Below, piece by piece: positions 51,651 to 60,173 of a DNA stretch of 64,000 bases; position 1 is the stretch's first letter, and each line of letters opens with the position of its first letter. The translations under genes were made by a program, and so were the position numbers. The notes below the pieces were generated by a model. That model was not told where the DNA came from and made no database searches. It saw only the letters and a program-made list of their open reading frames with translations. The stretch comes from an uncultured Hymenobacter sp. Lineage in GTDB: Bacteria > Bacteroidota > Bacteroidia > Cytophagales > Hymenobacteraceae. The DNA is taken from positions 124,001 through 188,000 of the forward strand of contig CAJYPK010000006.1 in NCBI GenBank assembly GCA_913776615.1. Direction: 5' to 3'.

Positions 51651-53189
51651 TTAGTAGCCGGGGTTTTGCGTTACGCCGGGGTCGATGTCGAGGTCCCGCT
51701 GCGGAATGGGCAGCAGCTTCGAGATCCCCAGGCGGAAGTTGGTAAAGTCCGAGTCCCGGGCCTTCAGCGCGTCGAGGCCGGCCTGGTCGTCCATCAGGCC
51801 CCAGCGCAGAATATCGTACCACCGGGTGCCTTCGCCGGCAAACTCGCGGGCGCGCTCGGCGCGGATGAGCTGGCGCAGGGCATCCTGCGAGTAGGTGCCG
51901 GTGAGCGGGGCAATGTTCACGGAGGGCCGGGTGCGCACCCGGTTGAGCAGGGGCAGGGCGTTGGTCAGCTGGTTTTGCTCGGTCAGCGCCTCGGCCTGCA
52001 TCAGCAGGATGTCGGCGTAGCGCATGATGCGGTAGTTGATACCCGAGGTAAAGTTTTCGGGCGTGGTGCGGGTGCGGTCGTTGAGGTACTTGCGCCAGTA
52101 CTGCTGGCTGGGGTTCCAGCCCCACTCCGTGAAGGTTTTGCCGTAGAAGCGGTCGGGGTTGAGCACGCTGATGATGGAGACATCGCGGCGCGGGTCGATC
52201 AGGTGCTTCGTCGTGCTGCCCGAGGCGAAGTTGAGCGTGGAGTCGGTGTAGGCATCGAGCAGCCAGCGGCGGGGCTGCACGTCGGCAAACGTGACCACGG
52301 GTGGCCCGAAGAAGTTGGGCCGGTCGTAGGCTTCCGAGGCCGAGGCATTGTCCTGCCCCTGCCCTACTTCCAGCACCGAGGCGGTATACTGAATCTCAAA
52401 CACCGACTCCGCGTTATTCTCGTTGGCCTCGGTAAAGTTGTCGAGATAGTTATCGACCAGCGCGTACTGATTGGAGTTGATGATGGTCGCGAAAAGGGCC
52501 GAGGCCTCGGCGTATTTCTTTTGGTGCATGTACACGCGGGCCAGCAGCGCCTGGGCGGCCCCTTTGCTGGCCCGGCCCTTGTCAACCCCGGAATAAGCCT
52601 TGGCCAGCGGCAGATCGGGGATGGCGGCGAGCAGATCGGCAATTACCTGGGCCTCCACCTCGGCCTGGGTGCCCTGCTTGGCGCGGGTCGTAACGGTGGG
52701 CTCCACCGTCACGATGGGCACCCGCCCGAAAAAGTACGCCAGGTCGAAGTACGAGATGGCCCGGATAAAGCGCGTTTCGGCCAGCAGGCGCGCCTTGAGG
52801 GTGGCATCCATGTCGATGCCGGGAATGTTGGCCAGCGCCTGGTTGGTGCGGAAAATCGTGCGGTAGTAGTCGTTCCAGGCGAAAGACGAGATGAAGAAGT
52901 TGTTGTCGGGCTGGATGAAGCGCGTGAAGTTGGCCAGCTCCACGAAGGGGCTCTGGCTGTACGACTCGTCGGAGCGGGCCGCCATAAACTGCCAGCTGTG
53001 GCCGTACACGGCGTATTGCTGCAAGCCCGAGTAGCAGGCGTACACGCCCTTCACGGCGTCGTCCGACGATTTCCAGAACTGGGCCGTGGAGGGGCCGTTG
53101 GGGTTGGTTTTATCCAGCAGGTCTTTCTGGCAGCCGGTGGCCAGCAGGCTGCCGGCCAGCAGCAGGGTAGCAATTTTGTGGGATTTCAT
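51651..53189 (-). CDS. SusD/RagB-family surface nutrient-binding lipoprotein
   Basis: 512 residues from ATG 53189. Lipobox with Cys20 (SLLATGCQKD). The SusD pattern is clear: DLLDKTNPNGPSTAQFW near the start, AETRFIRAISYFDLAYFFGRVPIV, TPR-like ASKGAAQALLARVYMHQKKY, RYADILLMQAEAL, and the C-terminal RAREFAGEGTRWYDILRWG with LPIPQRDLDIDPGVTQNPGY. With the SusC behind it, the protein forms an outer-membrane bed-and-lid importer, here most likely for arabinan oligosaccharides. Confidence 0.96.
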   Translation of the reverse strand: MKSHKIATLLLAGSLLATGCQKDLLDKTNPNGPSTAQFWKSSDDAVKGVYACYSGLQQYAVYGHSWQFMAARSDESYSQSPFVELANFTRFIQPDNNFFISSFAWNDYYRTIFRTNQALANIPGIDMDATLKARLLAETRFIRAISYFDLAYFFGRVPIVTVEPTVTTRAKQGTQAEVEAQVIADLLAAIPDLPLAKAYSGVDKGRASKGAAQALLARVYMHQKKYAEASALFATIINSNQYALVDNYLDNFTEANENNAESVFEIQYTASVLEVGQGQDNASASEAYDRPNFFGPPVVTFADVQPRRWLLDAYTDSTLNFASGSTTKHLIDPRRDVSIISVLNPDRFYGKTFTEWGWNPSQQYWRKYLNDRTRTTPENFTSGINYRIMRYADILLMQAEALTEQNQLTNALPLLNRVRTRPSVNIAPLTGTYSQDALRQLIRAERAREFAGEGTRWYDILRWGLMDDQAGLDALKARDSDFTNFRLGISKLLPIPQRDLDIDPGVTQNPGY

Positions 53190-53251
53190 AAAAAGAAGCG
53201 TGATGACGTGGACTTTCCGGCCGCCGGCCGCCCCCGGCGGCACCCGAAAAA

Positions 53252-56200
53252 TTAGAAGTTGACCTGCACGCCCCCGAGCACGGTGCGCACGTTGGGGTAC
53301 GAGCTATTATCGACGCCCCGGCTGTAGAAGCCGGTGCCGGGCGTTTCGGGGTCGTAGCCCGAGTACTTGGTGAACGTCAGCAGGTTGGTACCCGTCACGT
53401 ACACGCGCACCGAGCCCAGGCTGGGCACGCGGCTGGTCACGCTCTGCGGAATGGTGTAGCCGAGCTGCACGTTTTTGAGGCGCAGGTACGAGCCGTCTTC
53501 CAGCCAGCGGGTGGTGTTGAACATGGCATTGGAGGCCGCCGCCAGGCCCAGGTCGCCGAGGCCGCCGCCTTGCAGCAGGCGGGGCGTGGTGGTCGAGGGG
53601 TTGGTAGCCGACCAGGGCTGCACGTCGCGCTCGTAGTTGTTGGGGCCGTTGTAGCTCTCCAGCGCCAGCTTGGCTTGGTTATAGATTTTATTGCCCGATA
53701 CCGATTGCAGGAACACCGACAAATCGAAGCCCTTGAACGCGGCATTCAGGTTGAGGCCCATTTGCAGGCTGGGCAGGGCCTTACCGGCGAATACCCGGTC
53801 GGCATTGTCGATTTTGCCGTCGCCGTTGGTGTCTACGTAGCGCACGTCGCCGGCCGAGGCGTAGGGCTGGATGATGGTGCCCGCCGCGTTGCGGTAGGCG
53901 TTTACCTCGTCTTTCGACTGGAAGATGCCGGCGAACGGGATCAGGTAGAACTCGCCCAGCGAAGTACCGAGCTGCGAGCGCGTTACGCCCTCCCCGCCCC
54001 CGAAGGTCTGGCCCACGTTGGGCACCGCCGTAATGCGGTTGCGCAGGGTAGTCAGCGTGAAGTCCGCGCCGTAGGTAAAGGCGTTCTTGGTATCGTGGTA
54101 GCCCAGCGCCAGCTCGAAGCCCCGGTTTTCGAGGTTGCCCGCGTTCTGGAATACGTCGCCAAAATTGCCGATGTAGGTAGGCACCTGCACCAGGGCCAGC
54201 GCCTTCCGGGTTTCGGAGATGTAGTAGTCGGCCGAGAGCGTGAGGCGGTTGTTGAGCAGGGCCAGGTCGAGGCCAGCGTCCTTGGTGTAGCGCTCCTCCC
54301 ATTGCAGGTCGGGGCTGCTGAGGATCACCTGGGTCGAGCCGTTCACAATCTGCCCGGCACCATTCACGTAGTTTACGTTCTGGTTTACAAACGGCGTAGT
54401 CAGGTAGTTACCGCCGTAGGCCCCGAACAGGCCGTCGTTGCCCAGCACGCCGTAGCTGGCGCGCAGCTTCAGGTTGTTGACGGCGGGCAACGCATTTTTG
54501 AAGAATTCCTCTTCGCTGATGCGGTAGCCCAGCGAGGCCGCCCCAAAATTGCCCCAGCGGTTCTGGGGCGCGAATTTCGACGAGCCGTCGCGGCGGCCGC
54601 TTACCGATACCAGGTAGCGGTTTTTGTAGTCGTAGGTGGCCTGGGCGAAGAAAGAGCGCTTGGCATTTTCCGTCGAGCCCCCGCCCACGACGCCGGTCTT
54701 GGCCCCGGCGCTCAGCTCAAAATAATACTGCGGCTGCGAGGTGAAGTCCTGGGTCTGGGCATTTACGTTGTGCTGGCGGTAGCGCTGCTCCGAGTAGCCA
54801 GCCAGCACGTTGAGGTGGTTGTCGCCAAACGCCTTGGTGAAGTTGAGCGTGTTCTCGGCCATCAGGAAGACGTCGTAGCCCAGGTACTCGCTCAGCGACG
54901 AGGTATTGATGCGCGTGTTCTGGCGCAGAATTCCGATTTTCTGGGCGTCGGCGTTGCTGTAGGTGTGGCCGTCGAGGGCGGCATTCAGCCGGTAGGTCAG
55001 AAAATCGAAGATGGTGTAGTCGGCGGTGATGTTACCGGCCAGGCGGTTGTCCGCCTGCGTGCGGCGGAGCAGCTCCTGCGCCCCTACCGGGTTGGTGGCG
55101 AAGGTATTGAGGCGCGTCGAGCCCGTACCGAAACCGCCTTCGTTGGCGGGGTCGTACACCGGGATGCTCGGAATGATGGTGAGCACGTCAATGAACGGAG
55201 CCCCGTTGAGCAGGGTCACGTCGAGGTGCGTAAACTGGGCGTTTTCCTGAAAGCGGAAACGCCCCCGGCGCAGGCCCGAGTTCAGGCGCAGGCTGTAGCG
55301 CTTGAAGTCGGGGCCTTTCACAATCCCTTGCTGGTGAAAGTAATCCGCCGAAATCAGGTAGTTGGAAGCCGTCTTTTCGGCCGTGGTGCCGCCCGAGAAG
55401 CTGATGTTGTAATTTTCGCGGCGGCCGGTTTGGAAAAATTCCTTCTGCCAATCGGTATCCACGCTGGGGTCAAACGCCCCACCCGCGCCCTTCACCGCGC
55501 CGGCCAGGCTGTTCTGCCCGTTGTTGAGCGGGTCGAGGCCCGCGTTGGCGTAGGCGATAACGGCGCGGTCGGCCCACTCGCTGGCATTGGTGAGCTTGTA
55601 GCGCTTGCGCACCTGGTCGAAGCCGACGTAGCCATTGAGGCTGATGGTGGGCACGCCCGACTTGCCCTTCTTCGTGATAATCTGCACCACGCCGTTGGCC
55701 CCCCGCGAGCCGTACACGGCGGTAGACGAGGCATCCTTCAGCACCGTGAGCGACTCGATATCGTTCGGGTTCAGGTCGCGGATGTTGTCCGACCATAGCC
55801 CGTCAATCACGTACAGCGGGCCGCTCGATGCGTTGCCCAGCGTACCAATGCCGCGCACCGTAATCACCGGCGCATCGCCGGGGCCGCCGGTACCCTGCAC
55901 CGTTACGCCCGCCACGCGCCCTTGCAGCGCCTGCGTCACGGTGGGCACCGGCGTTTTGGTGGCCTCTTTCACGTCGAGGCTGCTCACCGAGCTGCTCACG
56001 TTTTGGCGGTTTTCGGTGAGGTAGCCTACCACTACCACGTCGCTCAGGGAGCGGCTGTCGGGGGCCAGGGTTACGTCTACCGTGCTGCGGTCGCCCACTA
56101 CCACTTCCTGCCGCACGTAGCCGATGTAAGAAAATACCAGCGTGGCCCCGGCCGGGGCGTTCAGGGTGTAGCGGCCGTCGGCATCGGTGGCGGTGCCCAC

Positions 56201-56404
56201 GTTGGTCCCCTTCACCAGCACGTTGACGCCGGGTAGCCCCTGACCTTTCTCATCCACGATGCGGCCGGTAACGGGGCCAGCGGCCAGGGTTTCCGTGCGG
56301 GGATCGGGGGTGGCGACCGCGTGGGCCAGCAGCGGTTGCAGGGGCAGGCAGCTGAGCGCGGCGGGCAGCACGAGCCGCCGCATGGTGGGTACGGACTTTC
56401 TCAT
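53252..56404 (-). CDS. SusC/RagA-family TonB-linked outer-membrane transporter
   Basis: 1050 residues from ATG 56404. After a signal peptide (about 1-29) comes a carboxypeptidase-D-like regulatory domain (VTGRIVDEKGQGLPGVNVLVKG, DADGRYTL, VFSYIGYV). A TonB-box-like VVVVGY stretch leads to the plug (TPVPTVTQALQGRVAGVTVQ, VIDGLWSDNIRDLNPNDIESL, VLKDASSTAVYGSRGANGVV) and then a 22-strand barrel ending NVRTVLGGVQVNF. It imports oligosaccharides with its SusD partner 62 bases downstream. First gene of the main arabinan operon. A perfect LacI-type operator lies 48 bases upstream. Confidence 0.97.
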   Translation of the reverse strand: MRKSVPTMRRLVLPAALSCLPLQPLLAHAVATPDPRTETLAAGPVTGRIVDEKGQGLPGVNVLVKGTNVGTATDADGRYTLNAPAGATLVFSYIGYVRQEVVVGDRSTVDVTLAPDSRSLSDVVVVGYLTENRQNVSSSVSSLDVKEATKTPVPTVTQALQGRVAGVTVQGTGGPGDAPVITVRGIGTLGNASSGPLYVIDGLWSDNIRDLNPNDIESLTVLKDASSTAVYGSRGANGVVQIITKKGKSGVPTISLNGYVGFDQVRKRYKLTNASEWADRAVIAYANAGLDPLNNGQNSLAGAVKGAGGAFDPSVDTDWQKEFFQTGRRENYNISFSGGTTAEKTASNYLISADYFHQQGIVKGPDFKRYSLRLNSGLRRGRFRFQENAQFTHLDVTLLNGAPFIDVLTIIPSIPVYDPANEGGFGTGSTRLNTFATNPVGAQELLRRTQADNRLAGNITADYTIFDFLTYRLNAALDGHTYSNADAQKIGILRQNTRINTSSLSEYLGYDVFLMAENTLNFTKAFGDNHLNVLAGYSEQRYRQHNVNAQTQDFTSQPQYYFELSAGAKTGVVGGGSTENAKRSFFAQATYDYKNRYLVSVSGRRDGSSKFAPQNRWGNFGAASLGYRISEEEFFKNALPAVNNLKLRASYGVLGNDGLFGAYGGNYLTTPFVNQNVNYVNGAGQIVNGSTQVILSSPDLQWEERYTKDAGLDLALLNNRLTLSADYYISETRKALALVQVPTYIGNFGDVFQNAGNLENRGFELALGYHDTKNAFTYGADFTLTTLRNRITAVPNVGQTFGGGEGVTRSQLGTSLGEFYLIPFAGIFQSKDEVNAYRNAAGTIIQPYASAGDVRYVDTNGDGKIDNADRVFAGKALPSLQMGLNLNAAFKGFDLSVFLQSVSGNKIYNQAKLALESYNGPNNYERDVQPWSATNPSTTTPRLLQGGGLGDLGLAAASNAMFNTTRWLEDGSYLRLKNVQLGYTIPQSVTSRVPSLGSVRVYVTGTNLLTFTKYSGYDPETPGTGFYSRGVDNSSYPNVRTVLGGVQVNF

Positions 56405-56452
56405 AGAAGTGAGAAGGATTGGGTGGGGAAAGTGAAGCTAAAGAGGCAATTT

Positions 56453-56472
56453 TTACACAATCGATTGTGTAA
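56453..56472. promoter_or_regulatory. LacI-type operator before SusC, perfect palindrome
   Basis: TTACACAATCGATTGTGTAA is a perfect 20-bp inverted repeat ending 48 bases upstream of the SusC start. It is the best copy of the site found at 7822 and, more loosely, 20668 and 56706. Confidence 0.9.
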
Positions 56473-56688
56473 GCTGATTTAAAAAAACGCCGTTTGCTAG
56501 GTGCCAGCCGGCGAATTTTCGACCTTAAGTGAGGACGTAGTGAATCAACGCGACAATATTAGCTGGCGTTTTTGAAAGTAACAAAAAATAAACATTGGCC
56601 AGACGGCCAGCAGCGTCGGTTTAGCCCCCGAAAAAGCCGAAATCAACCCCCATTAGCCCTTTTTCCGCTCCTAATTATTTTTTCTCCC

Positions 56689-56708
56689 TATCGCAAACGA
56701 TTCGCCTA
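56689..56708. promoter_or_regulatory. Weak LacI-type operator-like site
   Basis: Read on the minus strand it is TAGGCGAATCGTTTGCGATA, which shares AATCGTTTGCG with the operator at 20668. It overlaps the next site by three bases. Confidence 0.45.
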
Positions 56709-56725
56709 CATTAACGATTGTGTAA
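56706..56725. promoter_or_regulatory. LacI-type operator, distal SusC copy
   Basis: CTACATTAACGATTGTGTAA has a perfect right half (GATTGTGTAA) and a decayed left half. It lies 243 bp centre to centre from the site at 56453, a distance suited to looping. Confidence 0.65.
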
Positions 56726-56853
56726 AAATAAGTCCGGTGCCAGGCAGCTACCCGCCGGGGCTGGCGGGCCACTACCCTACCCTGCCACAAACAGCTAGCC
56801 CCCGCCGGCCCCTTCTCGGGGTGGGCGGGGGCTAGTACGCGGGAGGAAGCCCG

Positions 56854-57303
56854 CTACTTAATCAGCACGCTGAACGGGAGTTCCTCGGGCGGCAGGCACT
56901 TCTCGTCGTCGCAGGTCATGTATTCGAGCTTGCCGGCCACCGTGACGGGGCCGGGGCCGGCGAGCTTGACTTTCTGCTGAAAAATGACCGAGGTAGCGAA
57001 GTAGCTCACCTCCATGTCAAACGTCTTTTCGAAGCGCGTGACGGGCGTCGGCTCCTGGGTTTTGCCCACCAGGGTGTAGGCCTTGGCGGGCGTGAAGGTG
57101 AAAGTGGTTTTCACCGGGCCGCCGTCTTTCACGTGCTGCGAATACACGTGCCAGCCGGGCTCGATGGTCGCCTTCAACAGGATGACGGCCTCGGTGGGAC
57201 TGGTTTTCTTGGCGGCGTAGGCCCATTTTACGGGCTTCAGGATCTGGGCCTGGGCGGCGCAGGCGCCGAGCAGCAGCGCGCCGCTGAGGAGAAGCTTTTT
57301 CAT
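56854..57303 (-). CDS. DsbD-alpha-like exported protein
   Basis: 149 residues from ATG 57303. Signal peptide 1-19 (GACAAQAQ; a lipobox-like LLGAC is also present). The mature part is an immunoglobulin-like domain of the DsbD N-terminal type: ILLKATIEPGWHVYSQHVKDGGP, FEKTFDMEVSYF, and the redox pair in YMTCDDEKCLPPEE (two Cys five apart). In DsbD this domain receives electrons from the membrane part and passes them to periplasmic partners. Here it stands alone as the last gene of an operon with two thioredoxin-like proteins and an S41 protease. Confidence 0.88.
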   Translation of the reverse strand: MKKLLLSGALLLGACAAQAQILKPVKWAYAAKKTSPTEAVILLKATIEPGWHVYSQHVKDGGPVKTTFTFTPAKAYTLVGKTQEPTPVTRFEKTFDMEVSYFATSVIFQQKVKLAGPGPVTVAGKLEYMTCDDEKCLPPEELPFSVLIK

Positions 57304-57373
57304 AAGGAGTGCTTGCGGGAATAGGTGGCGGGCCCCGGCCGGGTGAGGGACCGGAGCCCGCCGGAATCAGGGG

Positions 57374-58507
57374 CTACTTCAGTACCTCGGCCAGCTTCTG
57401 GTTTAGCACATCGCCGCGCAGGTACTTGGCCACGATGTTGCCCTTGCGGTCAATCAGAAAATTCATCGGAATGGCCTTCACGTCGTAGAGCTTGGCCACG
57501 TCGCTGTTCCAGTATTTGAGGTCCGACACCTGGGGCCAGGTCAGGCCGTCGGTTTCGATGGCCTTGAGCCACTTTTCCCGGTCGGCTTCCTTGTCCAGGG
57601 CCACGCCCAGGATGGTGAAGCCCTTGTCTTTGTACTGCGCGTAAGCCTTGAGCAGGTTGGGATTTTCGCGGCGGCAGGGGCCGCACCAGCTGGCCCAGAA
57701 ATCGAGCAGCACGTACTTGCCCCGGAAGTCGGAGAGCTTCACGGGCTTGCCATTTACGTCGTTGAGGGTGAAGTCGGGAGCCTCCACGCCCATCTGGGTC
57801 AGCTTCAGCTTCTGGATGCGCTGGAGCGAGCTTTTACCCAGCTCCGAGTTTTGGGTGGCCGGGGGCAGCTGGCGAAATATCTTCTCGGCCCCTACGGCGT
57901 CGGCGTCGTCGCTGAGCGTCGAGTTCAGAGCCACCAGGGCCAGGTAGCTGGTGGGGTGGGTCTTGGCGTAGGTAAGCTTGGCCTGCACCGCGTCTTTCTG
58001 GTACTGCGCGGCCCGCACGTTGAGCGTGCGGATGTAGGCCGTATCACGCTTCATCTTGTCGGGCTGGCCGGCAAACTCTTTGTTGAGCGCTTCGAGCTTG
58101 GCGTAGTAGGGCCGCAGGTAGTTGTCGAGCTGCTTGTTGTCGTCGTTGGTGGGCGAGCCGATAATCTTGGCCGTTTTGACGGAGTCCTTGCCGACAATCT
58201 TGATATCGCGGTTTTCGATGAAGAAGGGCAATACATCGAACCGCTGGCGCATGGTGGGATCGGCCGGCTTGTCGTCGTGCTTGAGCATGAGGTGCGCCTC
58301 CTTGATCTCGTTTACCTTGCCCTTGAAGGTGAAGGCCCCGTTGGTCAGGTAAGTCGAGTCGAGGTGGCGCACGCCGTTGGTCCGCACCGACAAAAAGGCC
58401 ATCGCCGGCTTGCTGAGGGTGCCGATTTTGCCCTGAATGGTGTAGCCCTGCTGCGCGTGGGCGGCCAGGGGGGCGGCCAGCGCGGCCCACACTAAAAGAT
58501 TTTTCAT
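57374..58507 (-). CDS. TlpA-like thiol-disulfide oxidoreductase with N-terminal DUF4369
   Basis: 377 residues from ATG 58507. Signal peptide 1-18 (AAHAQ). Residues about 20-130 are the DUF4369 beta domain (YTIQGKIGTLSKPAMAFL, DSTYLTNGAFTFKGKV). A helical linker (150-235) follows, then the redoxin domain (about 240-377): APDFTLNDVNGKPVKLSDFRG, DFWASWCGPCRRENP with the active-site WCGPC, IPMNFLIDRKG. Typical of periplasmic thiol reductases in Bacteroidota. Between the S41 protease and the DsbD-alpha protein. Confidence 0.94.
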   Translation of the reverse strand: MKNLLVWAALAAPLAAHAQQGYTIQGKIGTLSKPAMAFLSVRTNGVRHLDSTYLTNGAFTFKGKVNEIKEAHLMLKHDDKPADPTMRQRFDVLPFFIENRDIKIVGKDSVKTAKIIGSPTNDDNKQLDNYLRPYYAKLEALNKEFAGQPDKMKRDTAYIRTLNVRAAQYQKDAVQAKLTYAKTHPTSYLALVALNSTLSDDADAVGAEKIFRQLPPATQNSELGKSSLQRIQKLKLTQMGVEAPDFTLNDVNGKPVKLSDFRGKYVLLDFWASWCGPCRRENPNLLKAYAQYKDKGFTILGVALDKEADREKWLKAIETDGLTWPQVSDLKYWNSDVAKLYDVKAIPMNFLIDRKGNIVAKYLRGDVLNQKLAEVLK

Positions 58508-58547
58508 GCTAGCTGAAGCAGTAATTACGAAGGAGGTAAACAAATAC

Positions 58548-60173
58548 TTAGTTGGTAGCAGTGGCCCTGGCTGCGCGCAGGCACTGCTCGTACTGGGCGG
58601 GGTTGTCGAGCAGGCGCACGGCCTCCTGGAAGCTGGGATTGTCCCGGTTGAGGAGCTGGAGGCTGAAGCTGTTGTCGCCGTAGAGCTGGGCGGCCATGCG
58701 GCCCCTTACTTCGGTAGCGAGGTAGGCCAGGGTGCGGGCTTTGTTGCCGGGGCTCAGGTGCAGGCCCTGGCGGGCGGCCGTGCTTTCGATTTCGGCCAGC
58801 GCGGGGGCCGGCACGGTGTACTGCTTGGCGAAGGCGGCAAACGTGGGGTAGGTCTTTTTCAGCGTCGCGCGCTGCTTGCTCACGAGGTCGAAGGCCGTCT
58901 GGTTGACGAGGCCGGTGCCCGTCACCACTTGCAGCCAGGTGCTGGTGAGCACCGTGTCGAGGGGCACGTAGCGGTCGGGCATTACGCCCATGCCGCCGTA
59001 CACGGGGCGCTTGCTGACGAGCGTTTTATACTGCGGAGCCTTGGCAAACGACACCTTGCCGGGGTCGAGCATCTCGCCGCTGGTGTAGCGGGCGGTGAGC
59101 TCGCTGGAATAGTTCAGGCCCTTGTAGGGCTTTTGCAGCGAGCGGCCCGTGGGGGCGTAGTAGCGGGCGCCGCTCAGCTCCAGCACCGAGCCGTCGCTCA
59201 GGGTGATGGGGCGCTGCTGGAGGCCCTTGCCGAAGCTGCGGCGGCCCACCACCACGGCCCGGTCCCAGTCTTGCAGGGCGCTGGTCAGGATTTCGCTCGC
59301 CGAGGCCGTGGCCTGGTCGATGAGCACCACCAGTTTACCGGTGGAGAAATTGCCGGTACCGGCGGCGTAGTAGTAGTCCTTGCCCTTGTCCTTGCCCATG
59401 GTGTAGTACACCAGTTGGTCGCGCTTCAAAAACTCGTCGGCCACGCCGATGGCCGACTGCACGTAGCCGCCGCCGTTGCCTTGCAGGTCGAGGATCAGGT
59501 CCTTCATACCCTGCTCTTTCAGGCTGAGCAGGGCGGCGTCCATTTCCTCGCGGGTGGTGCGCCCGAAGATGGCCAGCTCGATGTAGCCGATGCGCGGGCT
59601 CACCATGTAGGCGGCCTTGATGGAGTGGTCGGCCACGGGGCCGCGCACTATCGTTAAGGCCAGGGGCTTGGCTTGCAGGCCGCGGTAGAGCTCCAGCCGC
59701 AGCGGCGTGTTGGCCGCGCCCCGGACCCGCTGCTGCACCTCGGGGTTGGTGAGGTGGGCTACCGACATGGCCGTATCGTCGAGCTTGGTCACGCGGTCGC
59801 CGGCTTGCAGCCCGGCCCGGTCGGCGGGGCCGCCGGGCAGCACCTGCGTCACGTAAATGGTGTCGTGCTGCACCAGGTACTGAATCCCGATGCCCACGAA
59901 GCTGCCGCTCATCTGCTCGCGGCGGGCGGCTATCTGCTCGCGGCTGTAGTACTGCGAGTGCGGGTCGAGCTCGGTGAGCATGCCCCGGATGGCGGCGTCG
60001 GTCAGGGCCTCGTCCCGCACCGAGTCGACGTAGCTGGCCTCAATAACATCCAGCGCCTCGGCCAGCTTATCCTTGGCGTTGTTCGGGGCCAGCACCTGGT
60101 CCTGGGCGCGGGCGGCCCCGGCGCTGCCGAGCACGGCCGCCGCCAGGGCCAGGGGTTTAAGTAAGTGCCTCAT
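58548..60173 (-). CDS. S41 C-terminal-processing protease with PDZ domain
   Basis: 541 residues from ATG 60173. Signal peptide 1-23 (GAARAQ). Residues 25-90 show the CTP N-terminal segment (ALDVIEASYVDSV, GMLTELDPHSQYYS). The PDZ domain (about 90-175) includes GSFVGIGIQYLVQHDTIYV and GGPADRAGLQAGDRV. The peptidase core has IGYIELAIFGRTTREEM, LILDLQGNGGGYV, the catalytic Ser in ATASASEIL and Lys in SFGKGLQQ. It cleaves protein C-termini in the periplasm. Its ATG overlaps the stop of the preceding redoxin gene by four bases (60170-60173), so the two are translationally coupled. Confidence 0.95.
   Translation of the reverse strand: MRHLLKPLALAAAVLGSAGAARAQDQVLAPNNAKDKLAEALDVIEASYVDSVRDEALTDAAIRGMLTELDPHSQYYSREQIAARREQMSGSFVGIGIQYLVQHDTIYVTQVLPGGPADRAGLQAGDRVTKLDDTAMSVAHLTNPEVQQRVRGAANTPLRLELYRGLQAKPLALTIVRGPVADHSIKAAYMVSPRIGYIELAIFGRTTREEMDAALLSLKEQGMKDLILDLQGNGGGYVQSAIGVADEFLKRDQLVYYTMGKDKGKDYYYAAGTGNFSTGKLVVLIDQATASASEILTSALQDWDRAVVVGRRSFGKGLQQRPITLSDGSVLELSGARYYAPTGRSLQKPYKGLNYSSELTARYTSGEMLDPGKVSFAKAPQYKTLVSKRPVYGGMGVMPDRYVPLDTVLTSTWLQVVTGTGLVNQTAFDLVSKQRATLKKTYPTFAAFAKQYTVPAPALAEIESTAARQGLHLSPGNKARTLAYLATEVRGRMAAQLYGDNSFSLQLLNRDNPSFQEAVRLLDNPAQYEQCLRAARATATN

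Larger units (their letters stand above)
56405..56853. other. Upstream control region of the arabinan operon
   Basis: 449 bases between SusC and the next leftward gene. It holds one perfect operator (56453-56472) and two overlapping operator-like sites (56689-56725). AT content is high compared with the flanks. No convincing -7 box was found by eye on the minus strand. An 87-residue plus-strand frame is judged noncoding. Confidence 0.65.

Noticed and set aside
53570..55798. 742-codon frame antisense to SusC
   Set aside because: SusC is intact on the minus strand with plug and barrel motifs; the opposite frame is a composition artefact.
56572..56835. Plus-strand 87-residue reading frame upstream of SusC
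   Set aside because: It runs across the operator-like sites at 56689-56725, has an abnormal composition (Pro/Arg-rich, Gly-Gly-Gly end) and resembles no protein; treated as chance.
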